Positions 36,488 through 45,638 of a stretch of DNA of 64,000 nucleotides are shown one piece after another. The position numbers and the translations under genes were made by a program. The stretch covers positions 1,116,001 to 1,180,000 of the forward strand of contig JADJLJ010000001.1 of NCBI GenBank assembly GCA_016710165.1, read 5' to 3'. The notes below the pieces were generated by a model. It ran no database searches. It saw only the letters and a list, made by a program, of their open reading frames with translations, and was not told the DNA's origin. How positions within the stretch are numbered: position 1 is the stretch's first letter; each line of letters opens with the position of its first letter. This stretch comes from Chitinophagaceae bacterium. Lineage in GTDB: Bacteria > Bacteroidota > Bacteroidia > Chitinophagales > Chitinophagaceae.

Positions 36488-37702
36488 ATGATCTATATAA
36501 TGGCATGGCGGAATATCTGGCGCAATAAAATGCGGAGCATTGTGATCATGCTGTCGCTGGCATTGGGTCTTTTTGCCGGCATTGCCGTGCTGGCCCTGTA
36601 CAAAGGCATGATGAAAACCCGTGTGCGCACCGTAATTGACGCGGAAGTGGGGCACCTTCAATTGCATGACAGCAGTTTCAAAAAAGATCATGAACCCCGG
36701 TTCATCCTGTCAAACGGCGAAGGGGTATTAAGCGCAATCAATTCAATGGAGGAAGTGAAACAGGCTTCTCCCCGGAGTGTGACCACCGGCATGCTGGCTA
36801 CCACAACCGGCAGTGCCGGCGTACAGATCAACGGGGTGATACCCGAACTGGAATACGAAGCCTCCCAACTGAAAAAAAAGATCATCGAAGGAAAGCTCTT
36901 TGATCCAGCCCGGAAAAATGAGATCATGGTAGGTAAAAAACTGGCCACAAAAATGAAAGTAAGACCCGGCTCGAAACTGGTGCTTACATTTACCGATACC
37001 TCCGGAAATATCGTATCGGGCGCTTTTCGTGTTGCTGCTGTTTACCAGAGCGACAATACCCCGCTGGACGAAAGGAATGTGTACGTTGTCATGAATGACA
37101 TGAATGAATTACTCATCTCGGGTGATTCATTCCAGGAGATCAGCATATTGCTCAAAAAAGATGAAGATGTAAAAGCAATGCAGAAAAAGCTGCAGCAGAA
37201 ATTTCCCGGTTTACAGGTTGAATCCTGGATGGAGATATCCCCCGAGACCGGGCTGATGGTAGATACCGTGGACATATACTCCTACATCATCATGATCATC
37301 ATCATGTTTGCCCTGGCCTTTGGTATCATCAACACCATGCTGATGGCCATCCTGGAGAGAACAAGAGAGATCGGGATGATGGTGGCACTGGGTACCAATA
37401 AAACCAGGATATTCTCCCTGGTGCTGCTGGAAACATTTTTTCTGACGCTGGCAGGAACCCCGCTGGGGATCTTAGCCGGATGGCTGGCATGCGGTTATTT
37501 CAATACGCATGGACTCGACCTGTCGGGCATGGGACGTGAAATGATGAGCAGCTTTGGTTTTGGCACCGTGATCTACCCGGAGTTCCCGGCAGATAAACTG
37601 GTCGGCGTGATGCTGATCGTAGCAGGCACAGCGCTTGTTTCCTGTATTTTCCCGGCCATAAAAGCACTGAAACTGCAGCCGGTGGAAGCTTTAAAAAGAT
37701 AA
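36488..37702 (+). CDS. FtsX-type ABC transporter permease
   Basis: The protein has about 404 residues with the LolC/E-like architecture: an N-terminal membrane segment after MIYIMAWRNIWRNKMRS, a ~220-residue periplasmic domain, and three C-terminal membrane segments containing MLMAILERTREIGMMVALGT and the closing FPAIKALKLQPVEALKR. A GTG lies directly before the ATG; ATG 36488 is used. It probably pairs with the frameshifted permease as a heterodimer. Confidence 0.94.
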   Translation: MIYIMAWRNIWRNKMRSIVIMLSLALGLFAGIAVLALYKGMMKTRVRTVIDAEVGHLQLHDSSFKKDHEPRFILSNGEGVLSAINSMEEVKQASPRSVTTGMLATTTGSAGVQINGVIPELEYEASQLKKKIIEGKLFDPARKNEIMVGKKLATKMKVRPGSKLVLTFTDTSGNIVSGAFRVAAVYQSDNTPLDERNVYVVMNDMNELLISGDSFQEISILLKKDEDVKAMQKKLQQKFPGLQVESWMEISPETGLMVDTVDIYSYIIMIIIMFALAFGIINTMLMAILERTREIGMMVALGTNKTRIFSLVLLETFFLTLAGTPLGILAGWLACGYFNTHGLDLSGMGREMMSSFGFGTVIYPEFPADKLVGVMLIVAGTALVSCIFPAIKALKLQPVEALKR

Positions 37703-37712
37703 AACCTGATCT

Positions 37713-38435
37713 ATGCACACAGTCATTGACGCACATAATGTAAGCAGGGTTTACAATCCAAAAACGATCCCGGTGTATGCGGTCAACAACGTACACCTGC
37801 ACCTGGAGAAAGGTGAATTCACTGCACTGGTAGGTCCATCCGGCTCCGGCAAGACCACCCTGCTGAACATGATCGGCGGGCTGGACAAACCGGATGAAGG
37901 GAACATCTTCATCAATGGACTTGACATCACGAAACTTTCTGCCAATGAGCTGATCGATTTCCGGCTGAAGAACATCGGCTTTGTATTTCAATCTTTCAAC
38001 CTGATCCCGGTCTTAACGGCAAAAGAAAATGTGGAGTTCATCATGCAGTTACAGAAGACCGCTAAAACTGAACGGGATAAAAGGGTGAAAGCGCTGTTCA
38101 CGCAGATCGGCCTGGAAGATAAATTCAATGAACGGCCTTCAAAACTTTCCGGCGGCCAGCAACAACGGATTGCCGTGGCCAGGGCGCTGGCATCCAAGCC
38201 GCAATTCGTGCTGGCGGATGAGCCTACTGCCAACCTTGATTCCAGGTCGGCATCCAACCTGCTCGACATCATGGACAAGCTCAACCGGGAAGAGAACATC
38301 ACGTTCCTTTTTTCCACCCACGACCAACGCGTCATCGACCGGGCAAGAAGGGTGATCACCCTGGTGGATGGAAGAATTGTGAATGATACGGCATCCGTTT
38401 CCACCAAACACGAAGATACCGGTACAGTAAAATGA
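37713..38435 (+). CDS. LolD/MacB-type ABC transporter ATPase
   Basis: The 240-residue nucleotide-binding protein shows Walker A GPSGSGKTTLLNMIGG, Q-loop VFQSFNLIPVLTAKENV, signature LSGGQQQRIAVARAL, Walker B FVLADEPTANLD and the H-loop FLFSTHDQRV. It belongs to the LolD/MacB/FtsE group, which drives FtsX-type permeases as a force-transmitting rather than channel transporter. It is 10 bases after the permease and overlaps the beta-barrel start by four bases. Confidence 0.96.
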   Translation: MHTVIDAHNVSRVYNPKTIPVYAVNNVHLHLEKGEFTALVGPSGSGKTTLLNMIGGLDKPDEGNIFINGLDITKLSANELIDFRLKNIGFVFQSFNLIPVLTAKENVEFIMQLQKTAKTERDKRVKALFTQIGLEDKFNERPSKLSGGQQQRIAVARALASKPQFVLADEPTANLDSRSASNLLDIMDKLNREENITFLFSTHDQRVIDRARRVITLVDGRIVNDTASVSTKHEDTGTVK

Positions 38436-39586
38436 AAAAGCTGCTGCTGATATTTTTTATTTCACCGGTTGCATTTGCTGCCCGGGCGCAGGACAGCACC
38501 GCTTTACCAAAAAAGCTGACCATCAGCGGATATATCAAGGACCTGCAGACGCTTTCGTTTGATAAGAATTTTAAAGAACTCGTTTCCGTCAACCTTGTTC
38601 ACAACCGCATCAACCTGAAATGGAAGCCTTCGCCGGTGTTCACTGCCGTGGCAGAATTCCGTAACCGCCTGTACTGGGGCGAACAGGTTAAACGCACGCC
38701 CGGCTTTGCATCCCTGCTGAGAAATAACAATGAATTACTGGACATGCAGAAAGCATGGATAAAAAACAGGTCCCTGGTATTTCATACCAATACGGAACGG
38801 TTATATGTTGATTACCGGGATGATGCATTCAATGTTCGTGTCGGCCGCCAGCGTATCAACTGGGGAATTGCCACTACCTGGAACCCCAACGACATTTTCA
38901 ATACCTATAACTTCCTCGACTTTGACTATGAAGAAAGGCCCGGCGTGGATGGCGCTGAAGCCCGGTATATCTTTAAAAATGCTGCTACTGCAGAACTGGC
39001 ATATATCAATACCGGTAAAAAGAAAGGGAATGTTGCTGCAGCAAAGTATGCATTCAACAAATGGAATTATGACCTGCAATTCATAACCGGCTGGTATCAT
39101 GATCATCTCACATTGGGAACCGGTTGGGCGGGATCGATCAAAGACGCCGGCTTTAAGGGAGAGGTCCAGTACTTCTTCCGTAACAACGACTCGGCCGGTC
39201 ACCTGAACATAACGCTCGAAACGGATTACATGTTTAAGCAAGGCTGGTATGTGAATGCCGGGGTATTATTCAACAGTTACGGTTTATACAAGCCTGTACA
39301 GAACTGGGATACCATCAACCTGAAACTTTCACCGGAAAACCTGATGCCTACCAAATGGAATTTGCTGGTAACTACCGCCAAAGAGATCACCCCGTTACTA
39401 TCAGCCAACATAAGTGTGTTATATGCGCCAGGCACCAGGCTGCTCATCCTGTTTCCCTCACTTCAATATAATATGGCCACCAATCTCGACCTGAACCTGG
39501 TATGGCAATCCTTCTTTGCTGAACTGAATGATCATTTCGGGGCAGTAAGCAATAATTGTTACCTGCGGATAAAATGGAGCTTTTAG
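38432..39586 (+). CDS. Outer membrane beta-barrel protein of the export operon
   Basis: The 384-residue protein has a signal peptide ending FAARAQ and alternating amphipathic strands ending in an aromatic residue (CYLRIKWSF), as in outer membrane barrels. Internal pieces such as VRVGRQRINWGIATTWNPND recall DUF1302/alginate-export-like porins. Its start overlaps the ATPase stop, so it belongs to the LolA-permease-ATPase unit. The stop codon TAG ends with the first base of a MITE copy. Confidence 0.88.
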   Translation: MKKLLLIFFISPVAFAARAQDSTALPKKLTISGYIKDLQTLSFDKNFKELVSVNLVHNRINLKWKPSPVFTAVAEFRNRLYWGEQVKRTPGFASLLRNNNELLDMQKAWIKNRSLVFHTNTERLYVDYRDDAFNVRVGRQRINWGIATTWNPNDIFNTYNFLDFDYEERPGVDGAEARYIFKNAATAELAYINTGKKKGNVAAAKYAFNKWNYDLQFITGWYHDHLTLGTGWAGSIKDAGFKGEVQYFFRNNDSAGHLNITLETDYMFKQGWYVNAGVLFNSYGLYKPVQNWDTINLKLSPENLMPTKWNLLVTTAKEITPLLSANISVLYAPGTRLLILFPSLQYNMATNLDLNLVWQSFFAELNDHFGAVSNNCYLRIKWSF

Positions 39587-39712
39587 GCAGTGCCCTGTTT
39601 TGAATGATTGTCATGCTGAGGAACAGCCTGTCCCGATTCATCGGGAAGGTTACCTGAGATGCTTCGTTCCTCAGCATGACAGGTCACAAAATATTCAAAA
39701 CAGGGCACTACC
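39586..39712 (+). mobile_element. MITE-like element, copy 4 (127 bp)
   Basis: The ends are GGCAGTGCCCTGTTTTGAAT and its near complement. The interior differs from copies 1 and 2, with CCTGTCCCGATTCATCGGGA replacing part of the middle. No target duplication is visible (AGCTTTTA versus TCCTGTGG), so it is older or was rearranged. Its first base is the G of the TAG stop of the upstream barrel gene. Confidence 0.9.
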
Positions 39713-39750
39713 TCCTGTGGCAGCAGCGAAGATCGCTGAAAGCGTACCCG

Positions 39751-39758
39751 TATCTTTG
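39751..39758 (+). promoter_or_regulatory. -7 promoter box for the luciferase-like monooxygenase
   Basis: TATCTTTG matches TAnnTTTG and lies 15 bases before the ATG at 39774. The upstream half of this promoter would fall just outside the right end of MITE copy 4. Confidence 0.55.
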
Positions 39759-39773
39759 CAGAAAAAATATTTT

Positions 39774-40805
39774 ATGGAGTTAGGCATAAGCATGTTTGGC
39801 GATATGCACATCAATGAAAAGGGGGAGGCACAACCGGCACAACAAAGGCTGCAGGAACTTATTGAAGAAATAAAACTGATGGATGAACTGGGACTTGATT
39901 TTTTCGGCATCGGCGAACATCACCGGCCGGATTATGCCGTATCAACACCCGAGATCATCCTGGCAGCAGCGGCAACCGTTACAAAAAATATCAGGCTTGG
40001 CAGCGCCGTCTCAGTATTAAGTTCGGCAGACCCGGTTAAACTGTACCAAAGCTTTGCCACCATTGATTTGATCTCCAATGGCAGGGCAGAGTTAATGGCA
40101 GGCCGCGGCAGTTTTACAGAATCGTTTCCTTTGTTTGGTTACAACCTGGCTGATTATGATGACCTGTTTGAAGAGAAATTAAACCTGCTGCTGAAGATCA
40201 ATAATGAACAAAGGATCACCTGGAAAGGCAGGTTCAGGCCGGCATTGGCCAACCAGGAAATACTGCCCCGTGCAGTAAACGATCATCTCAATATCTGGAT
40301 CGCTGTAGGCGGCACCCCGGAATCAGTTCAGAGAGCAGGCAAGGCAGGGCTGCCGGTAATATTCGCCATTATCGGCGGTAACCCCGTACAATTCAAACCA
40401 CTGTTCGATTATTACAGGGAAGTGTACCGGAGCTTTGATCACGATATGAATGCCTTACAGGTAGGCGTGCACATGCATGCTTTTTTTGGGGATAAGAGTC
40501 AGCAAACTGCTGATGCATATTACCCGCTGTATGCTGCACAGATGAACCGGGTGGGCCGGTCACGTGGCTGGCCGCCTTACCAGCGTCAGCAATTTGACCT
40601 TGGCAGGACTCCACAGGGCGCTTTGATCATTGGAGATGCCAATGAAGCGATCGACCGGATATTACAATTACAGGAACTGTTTGGGCTGAACCGTTTCTCT
40701 GCACACATGGATGTAGGCGGGCCTTCGCATGGGTCGCTGATGAGATCAATAGAGATATTCGGAACCCGGATCGCTCCCAAAGTGAGAGAAGCTTTGAAGA
40801 AATGA
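39774..40805 (+). CDS. Luciferase-like (LLM) flavin-dependent oxidoreductase
   Basis: The 343-residue protein begins MELGISMFGDMHINEKGE and has the bacterial-luciferase-like barrel features FFGIGEHHRPDYAVSTPEII, NIRLGSAVSVLSSADPVKLY, GRAELMAGRGSFTESFPLFG and MDVGGPSHGSLMRSIE. Such enzymes use reduced FMN or F420; the substrate is unknown. The frame is open back to 39600 through the MITE, but ATG 39774 sits just after a good promoter box and begins the conserved region. Confidence 0.93.
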   Translation: MELGISMFGDMHINEKGEAQPAQQRLQELIEEIKLMDELGLDFFGIGEHHRPDYAVSTPEIILAAAATVTKNIRLGSAVSVLSSADPVKLYQSFATIDLISNGRAELMAGRGSFTESFPLFGYNLADYDDLFEEKLNLLLKINNEQRITWKGRFRPALANQEILPRAVNDHLNIWIAVGGTPESVQRAGKAGLPVIFAIIGGNPVQFKPLFDYYREVYRSFDHDMNALQVGVHMHAFFGDKSQQTADAYYPLYAAQMNRVGRSRGWPPYQRQQFDLGRTPQGALIIGDANEAIDRILQLQELFGLNRFSAHMDVGGPSHGSLMRSIEIFGTRIAPKVREALKK

Positions 40806-40853
40806 TCTTCATCCCCTGGCCGGTGAGACACCGGCCGGAACGATCAACCAACC

Positions 40854-42074
40854 TTACTCATACATCGACGCCATGAGTTTGATCACCGGGTTGAACGGGT
40901 CAAGCATTTTTGCTGTTTCATAACTGCTTTTTGCATCTTTTGTAAAACCCATGGCTTTCTGTACAGAGGCCTTCTGCAGGTAAAGCCTTGCTGCCAGTTC
41001 CGGTTCGGGCCCCATGGCAAGGCCAATGGTAATATTTTCCATCGACATAGTATACAGCTTCTCTGCTTCAAAAATTGCTGCCCGCATCAGGTAAGCTTCG
41101 GGCAGGATGGGTTTGTATTTAATGGCGCTGTCGAGACAGTCATACTGCCCCTGCAGGTCCTTTGCCGACTGGTAATACTTAGCCCTGTTCAGCCATATCC
41201 ATCCCACGTAAGGCGCCTGGTCTACAGCAATTTTTGTATACAGGTTTGCCATGCCGGTATTGTTGAGTGTGAGGTAAAGCACACCCAGTTCACTATTGAT
41301 GCCTGCATGCTTCGGGTAAAGCTGCTGTGCTTTTTTGAGCAGTTCCAGTTTCTTTTCATGATTGGTTTGTACCTGTGCTTCATAAAAAACACGTTCAGCC
41401 ATTTGCCCGTCGTCGGCCTCATTGAAGACCAGGTTGGCATAGCCGCTTTTGTTTGATGCTTCATTCCAGCCACGTTCTATGGCCAGGTAACGCTGTGGCC
41501 TTTTTGGATGCGTGGGCGGTCCCTGGTTCTCATCCAGAAAACTGAACATGGCTTTTGCTTCTTCCCGGGTGGCGCCCAGCTTTTGTAAAATGAACCCGGC
41601 GAAAGCATCGGCTTCCAGCTCTTTATCGGGCCGGCTGCCATAGCCGCTCAACGTATGCCCGTTAAGATGATGGCCCAGTTCATGCGCCACCACTCCCACC
41701 ACAAACCATTTGTTGGTGGTTTTTTCATATTCCTGCAGGAAGAACCGGTCAAACACAATATAGCGGTCACTGCCCACTTCATTGTCGAGGCAAACAGCGC
41801 TGCAGTTATTGGAGCCGGGAAAGGAATAGAGTTTGATCTTGTTCTGCAGGCCAACAATGCCCAGTATCTTCTTTACCATGTCATTCATCCATTTCATCTC
41901 GGTCTCTTTACTCACATTGCTGGCCGAAGGCGGAACATAATCGCCCGTAGTGGTGAAAAAATTACAGGCAAAACTGCGGGGAGCATGGTAGGCAAAGTCT
42001 TTTTTGAATTTTAGCTGGGCTTTGCTGTTGGTCAGGCAAAGACAAAGCAATGCAACGATAAAAATATTTTTCAT
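40854..42074 (-). CDS. Exported M48-family metalloprotease with TPR-like tail
   Basis: The protein (406 residues) has a signal peptide ending TNSKAQ. The zinc site is VVAHELGHHLNGH, with the third ligand in ELEADAFAGF, as in M48 peptidases. The C-terminal half (from about residue 230) is helical with TPR-like repeats, such as LLKKAQQLYPKHAGINSELG. It resembles BepA/YfgC-type periplasmic quality-control proteases in domain order (inference). Confidence 0.93.
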   Translation of the reverse strand: MKNIFIVALLCLCLTNSKAQLKFKKDFAYHAPRSFACNFFTTTGDYVPPSASNVSKETEMKWMNDMVKKILGIVGLQNKIKLYSFPGSNNCSAVCLDNEVGSDRYIVFDRFFLQEYEKTTNKWFVVGVVAHELGHHLNGHTLSGYGSRPDKELEADAFAGFILQKLGATREEAKAMFSFLDENQGPPTHPKRPQRYLAIERGWNEASNKSGYANLVFNEADDGQMAERVFYEAQVQTNHEKKLELLKKAQQLYPKHAGINSELGVLYLTLNNTGMANLYTKIAVDQAPYVGWIWLNRAKYYQSAKDLQGQYDCLDSAIKYKPILPEAYLMRAAIFEAEKLYTMSMENITIGLAMGPEPELAARLYLQKASVQKAMGFTKDAKSSYETAKMLDPFNPVIKLMASMYE

Positions 42075-42149
42075 ACAGTTCCGTTTGGGAACGGAAAGTA
42101 CAAATTATAGATGATGTGGTGAAAGAATGACACGCATTTGTTTTCATTC

Positions 42150-44879
42150 CTAATCCTTTTTCACAAACGATGCCCGGTATTGTATCTTACCCTGCCGGAT
42201 GAGGAAATTATACATACCGTTTGGCAAATGGCCGATGCTGAGCAGGCCAACGCCATCCACCTGTTTATGCACCAGCATCAGTCTTCCGTCGGTTGTATAT
42301 ATGTTGATCTCAAAAGGCTGTGTATCGTCCCCGGCAAAACTAAAACGCAGGTTGCCGTCACGCACAGGGTTGGGCGCAATCTGCAGTTGACCGGTACTGC
42401 TGCCCATCAGCACGGCAATGATATGGCTGTAATAAGATCGGCCGGCATTCATTTCTTTTACCCGGTAATACCGGTTGCCCCGTTGCAGGCCCGGGTCGTT
42501 GTATGTGTAGGTGGATGTATGGAGACCTGTTCCGTTCACGGTGCCAATAGCGCTGAAATGGATACCGTCTGAACTTCGTTCCACTACATATTGTGTATTG
42601 ATTTTTTCCCCGGCTACTTTCCAGGTAAGCATTACCGCATTGCTTTGTTTTGCTGCATGAAAGGAAAGCCATTTAACTGCCACCACGCCCCCCACAAATA
42701 ACGGGGTTTCCCATACGCCCCGGCCATAGGTGGCAACCCTTAATTTACTGGCGCTGTATTGTATCTCCAGTTCATTCACTGCCACCACTGGCAGGTTGCC
42801 TGTATAGTTTTGCCAGGCGCTCATGGTATCGTTCCTGTAATACACGCCTGTGTTCATTCCTACATAGATCCCCTGTACGGCATTGTTCTCGATCACCACC
42901 GACCGTGCAGCTACGGCAGGCAAACCGGTTGAGATGGAAGTGAAACTTGCCCCGGCATTGGTGGATACCTGTACATTAGCGGATGAACTGGTGGTGCTGA
43001 TATATATCTTATCGGGAATGCTGCGGTGTACACAGATATCGCTGATGGTACCCGGTGCTGTACGGGTAGCCCAACTGGCTCCCCCATCGGTGGATACATA
43101 CAACGTGGAGCCCCTTGCTGCATACAAATAATTGGGATTGGAAGGGGCTACGGCAATATCATTCAATGCGGCGGTAATGGTGGCGCCTGAAAGCAGCGTC
43201 CAGGCAGTTCCGCTGTTGGTGGAACGGTAAAATCCTGTCCAGCCCCCGTAAATGGTTGTTTCTGTTGTGGGGTGACCCGCCAATGGTGTTATCCAGTTAC
43301 CGGCAGAGGGTTTGGATAAACCGGAATAACTGTTACCGCCGTTGGTTGACCGGTACAGGGATCCGTTTTGCGAAGTGCCCCAAAGATTATTTGCATTGGT
43401 TGGACTTGCCAGTCCCTCCATACCATCGGCGCCCAACCAATCAACCCAGTTGCCTGCGGGTTTGCGTGCCACACTGCCATTATCCTGCGCACCCCGGTAA
43501 TTATATTGGCATCAACCGGTGAACAGGCAATGCGGTAAAACTGCCGGATGCCCAGGCCGGTTGAGATATTCGTCCAGTTATCGGCACGGTCAGTACTCTT
43601 AAAGATGCCGCCGTCGCTGTTGCTGTAAAGGGCTTTGTTTATCCAGCGTAATCCATGCACGTCGGCATGGTTATACCCTGTACCATTGGGATAACTCCAT
43701 ACGGTTTGTGCAACAAAACTACTACCCCGTTCGTTGACCGCCATACAATGATGCCGGCAATATATACTTCGCTGGCATCGGTTGGTGATGCACAAAGGGC
43801 CATATCATAACTTGCCTGTCCGCCTGCATCTGTACCGGCCGGGGAATAACCAAAATAGGTGGTGCCCGAAGCCGGACTGCCTACTACGGTTGTAATAAAA
43901 CTTAATCCGGCATCGGTTGACCGGTACAGCCTGCCAAACTCACTGCCGTTTGCCTGTACGATATAAACATAATTGGGATCAGCAGTAGTAACCGTCACCA
44001 GGCTGCGGCCGGTATTGGTAATGCCCTGCGCCACACCAACCACGGTCCAGTTAACGCCGTTATTGGTTGACCGGATAACCGAACTGCTTCCGGAAGCATA
44101 CATGATATTAACATCATCGGGTTTGAATTCTATATCTTCTGTCTGTGTTGCATAAACCTGTGTCCAGTTTGTGCCGCCGTTGATGGAACGGTGAATGCCC
44201 GAGGATGAACAAACAAATACAATATTCGGATCAGCGGGATGGACCAGTATCTTTCTCACGGTGCCGCTGGGCCCGGAACCCAGGTTTGTCCATGAAAATC
44301 CTGCATTGGTACTCTTCATCAGGTTACCCGAAGCATTGCCGGCATAAACCGTATTGATGTTGGAAGGATCAATGGTAACGGAATACATGTTCATCCAGGT
44401 TGCATTAAAATCCTGCAGGGGAACCCAGCTGTTACCGCTGTTCGTACTTTTCCATATTCCGCCGCCGGGCGAAGTGACATAAATAATGGTGGTATCGGAA
44501 GGATCGATCGCCACATCGGTAAGCCGGCCGGTGCCGGGGTTCCAGCCGGATGTATAGGTCCAGCCCCAGGGACCCAGTTCTGTCCATATCACTTCGGTTA
44601 TTGCATTTTCAGGAGTGGTTTGCTTCCATGTTTCCCATTCGGTTCCGGGGTCAACATAATACCCGTTTGCATCCATGTGAAAACGCCGTTCGTATAACCA
44701 GCGCTGGAAATGATTGTACCCGGTGCTTCGGTCTGTTCCGGCCGTATCAAAATAACGCCGGGCAATTTCGGCGGCTTCTTCCACCTTCAGGTCGTTCCGC
44801 TCCATTAATTTGAAAATAAAATCCTGCGCACTGCTTTGAGACAGGTAAGGATCAATATCGTTACAGCGATCTTTCTCAT
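42150..44879 (-). pseudogene. Large T9SS-secreted BNR-propeller protein with three single-base frameshifts
   Basis: The protein is readable across three frame changes. MRKIAVTILILT from ATG 44879 joins LSQSSAQDFIFKLMERNDLK if one C is restored near 44844 (ACCTG to ACCCTG). The frame VYIAGIIVWRSTNG joins GSSFVAQTVWSYPNGTGYNH if the C run at 43725-43728 gains one base. SPVDANIITG joins GAQDNGSVARKPAGNWVDWL if the C run at 43492-43495 gains one base. The body has many BNR units (WKSTNSGNSW, IHRSINGGTNW). The C-terminus (IAPNPVRDGNLRFSF to NFLIRQGKIQYRASFVKKD) is a T9SS type A sorting domain. All three lesions are one-base losses in short homopolymers, so the gene may be intact in reality at about 909 residues. 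The ligand is unknown. Confidence 0.88.
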
Positions 44880-45041
44880 CGGGATCATACGGGAAACCGC
44901 TTTATTACAGGTTTAAAAATAGTTTTTTTTATGCACCCATCCTATAGTAAGAATACGCCCACAACTGGTTTGGTTTTAATTTTTCCAGGGCGTGACCAGG
45001 AGTTTTGAAAATGTCGAGGAAATATTCAGTTAAATGGGTGC

Positions 45042-45072
45042 TTGCCAATAACAAACAAAACACGCAACTTTG
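45042..45072 (+). promoter_or_regulatory. Candidate promoter for the GNAT gene
   Basis: TTG at 45042-45044 and CAACTTTG at 45065-45072 are spaced by 20 bases, close to the Bacteroidota TTG-N19/21-TAnnTTTG layout with one mismatch in the -7 box. The ATG at 45090 follows 17 bases later, so an in-frame start at 45042 lies inside the promoter and is rejected. Confidence 0.5.
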
Positions 45073-45089
45073 TTACACATAATAATACG

Positions 45090-45539
45090 ATGACCGAATT
45101 AATAAGAACTGATTCCGATAACCCGGACTTTATTGAACTGGTAAAACAGCTTGATACCGATCTTGCCGAACGGGATGGTGATGAACACGCATTCTATGCC
45201 CGGTTTAACAAAATAGCCAAGATAAAGCATGCAGTGGTTGCTTATGAGGATGGTAAGCCTGCCGGCTGCGGCGCCATCAAAGAATTCGGCCCCGGCACCA
45301 TGGAAGTAAAGCGCATGTACACCCTGCCCGGAAGCCGGGGAAAAGGAATGGCCGGCAAAGTGCTGGGGGAACTGGAAAGATGGGCAAAGGAACTGGGCTG
45401 CAGTAAATGTGTGTTGGAAACCGGATTGCGCCAGCCGGAAGCCATTGCATTATACAATAAGAGCGGGTATTCTGTCATACCAAACTACGGGCAATATGCC
45501 GGCAAGTACAACAGTTTGTGTTTTGAAAAATCAGTTTAA
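45090..45539 (+). CDS. GNAT-family N-acetyltransferase
   Basis: The 149-residue protein has the acetyl-CoA loop VKRMYTLPGSRGKGMAGKVL (R/QxxGxG/A pattern) and the C-terminal ALYNKSGYSVIPNYG pattern typical of GNAT enzymes. The acceptor is unknown. It seems to be a single-gene unit with its own promoter. Confidence 0.92.
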   Translation: MTELIRTDSDNPDFIELVKQLDTDLAERDGDEHAFYARFNKIAKIKHAVVAYEDGKPAGCGAIKEFGPGTMEVKRMYTLPGSRGKGMAGKVLGELERWAKELGCSKCVLETGLRQPEAIALYNKSGYSVIPNYGQYAGKYNSLCFEKSV

Positions 45540-45638
45540 CAGACCCGGAGACCGTTGGGGAAGAAATTGTTAATTCCACAATAACGCCTTGCAAATGACG
45601 GTTGCATCTGATATTAATTAGGTAAATTTAATATCGCT

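Noticed and set aside
39600..39773. N-terminal extension of the luciferase-like gene through MITE copy 4
   Set aside because: The extension is translated repeat DNA, and a promoter box lies between it and the ATG at 39774.
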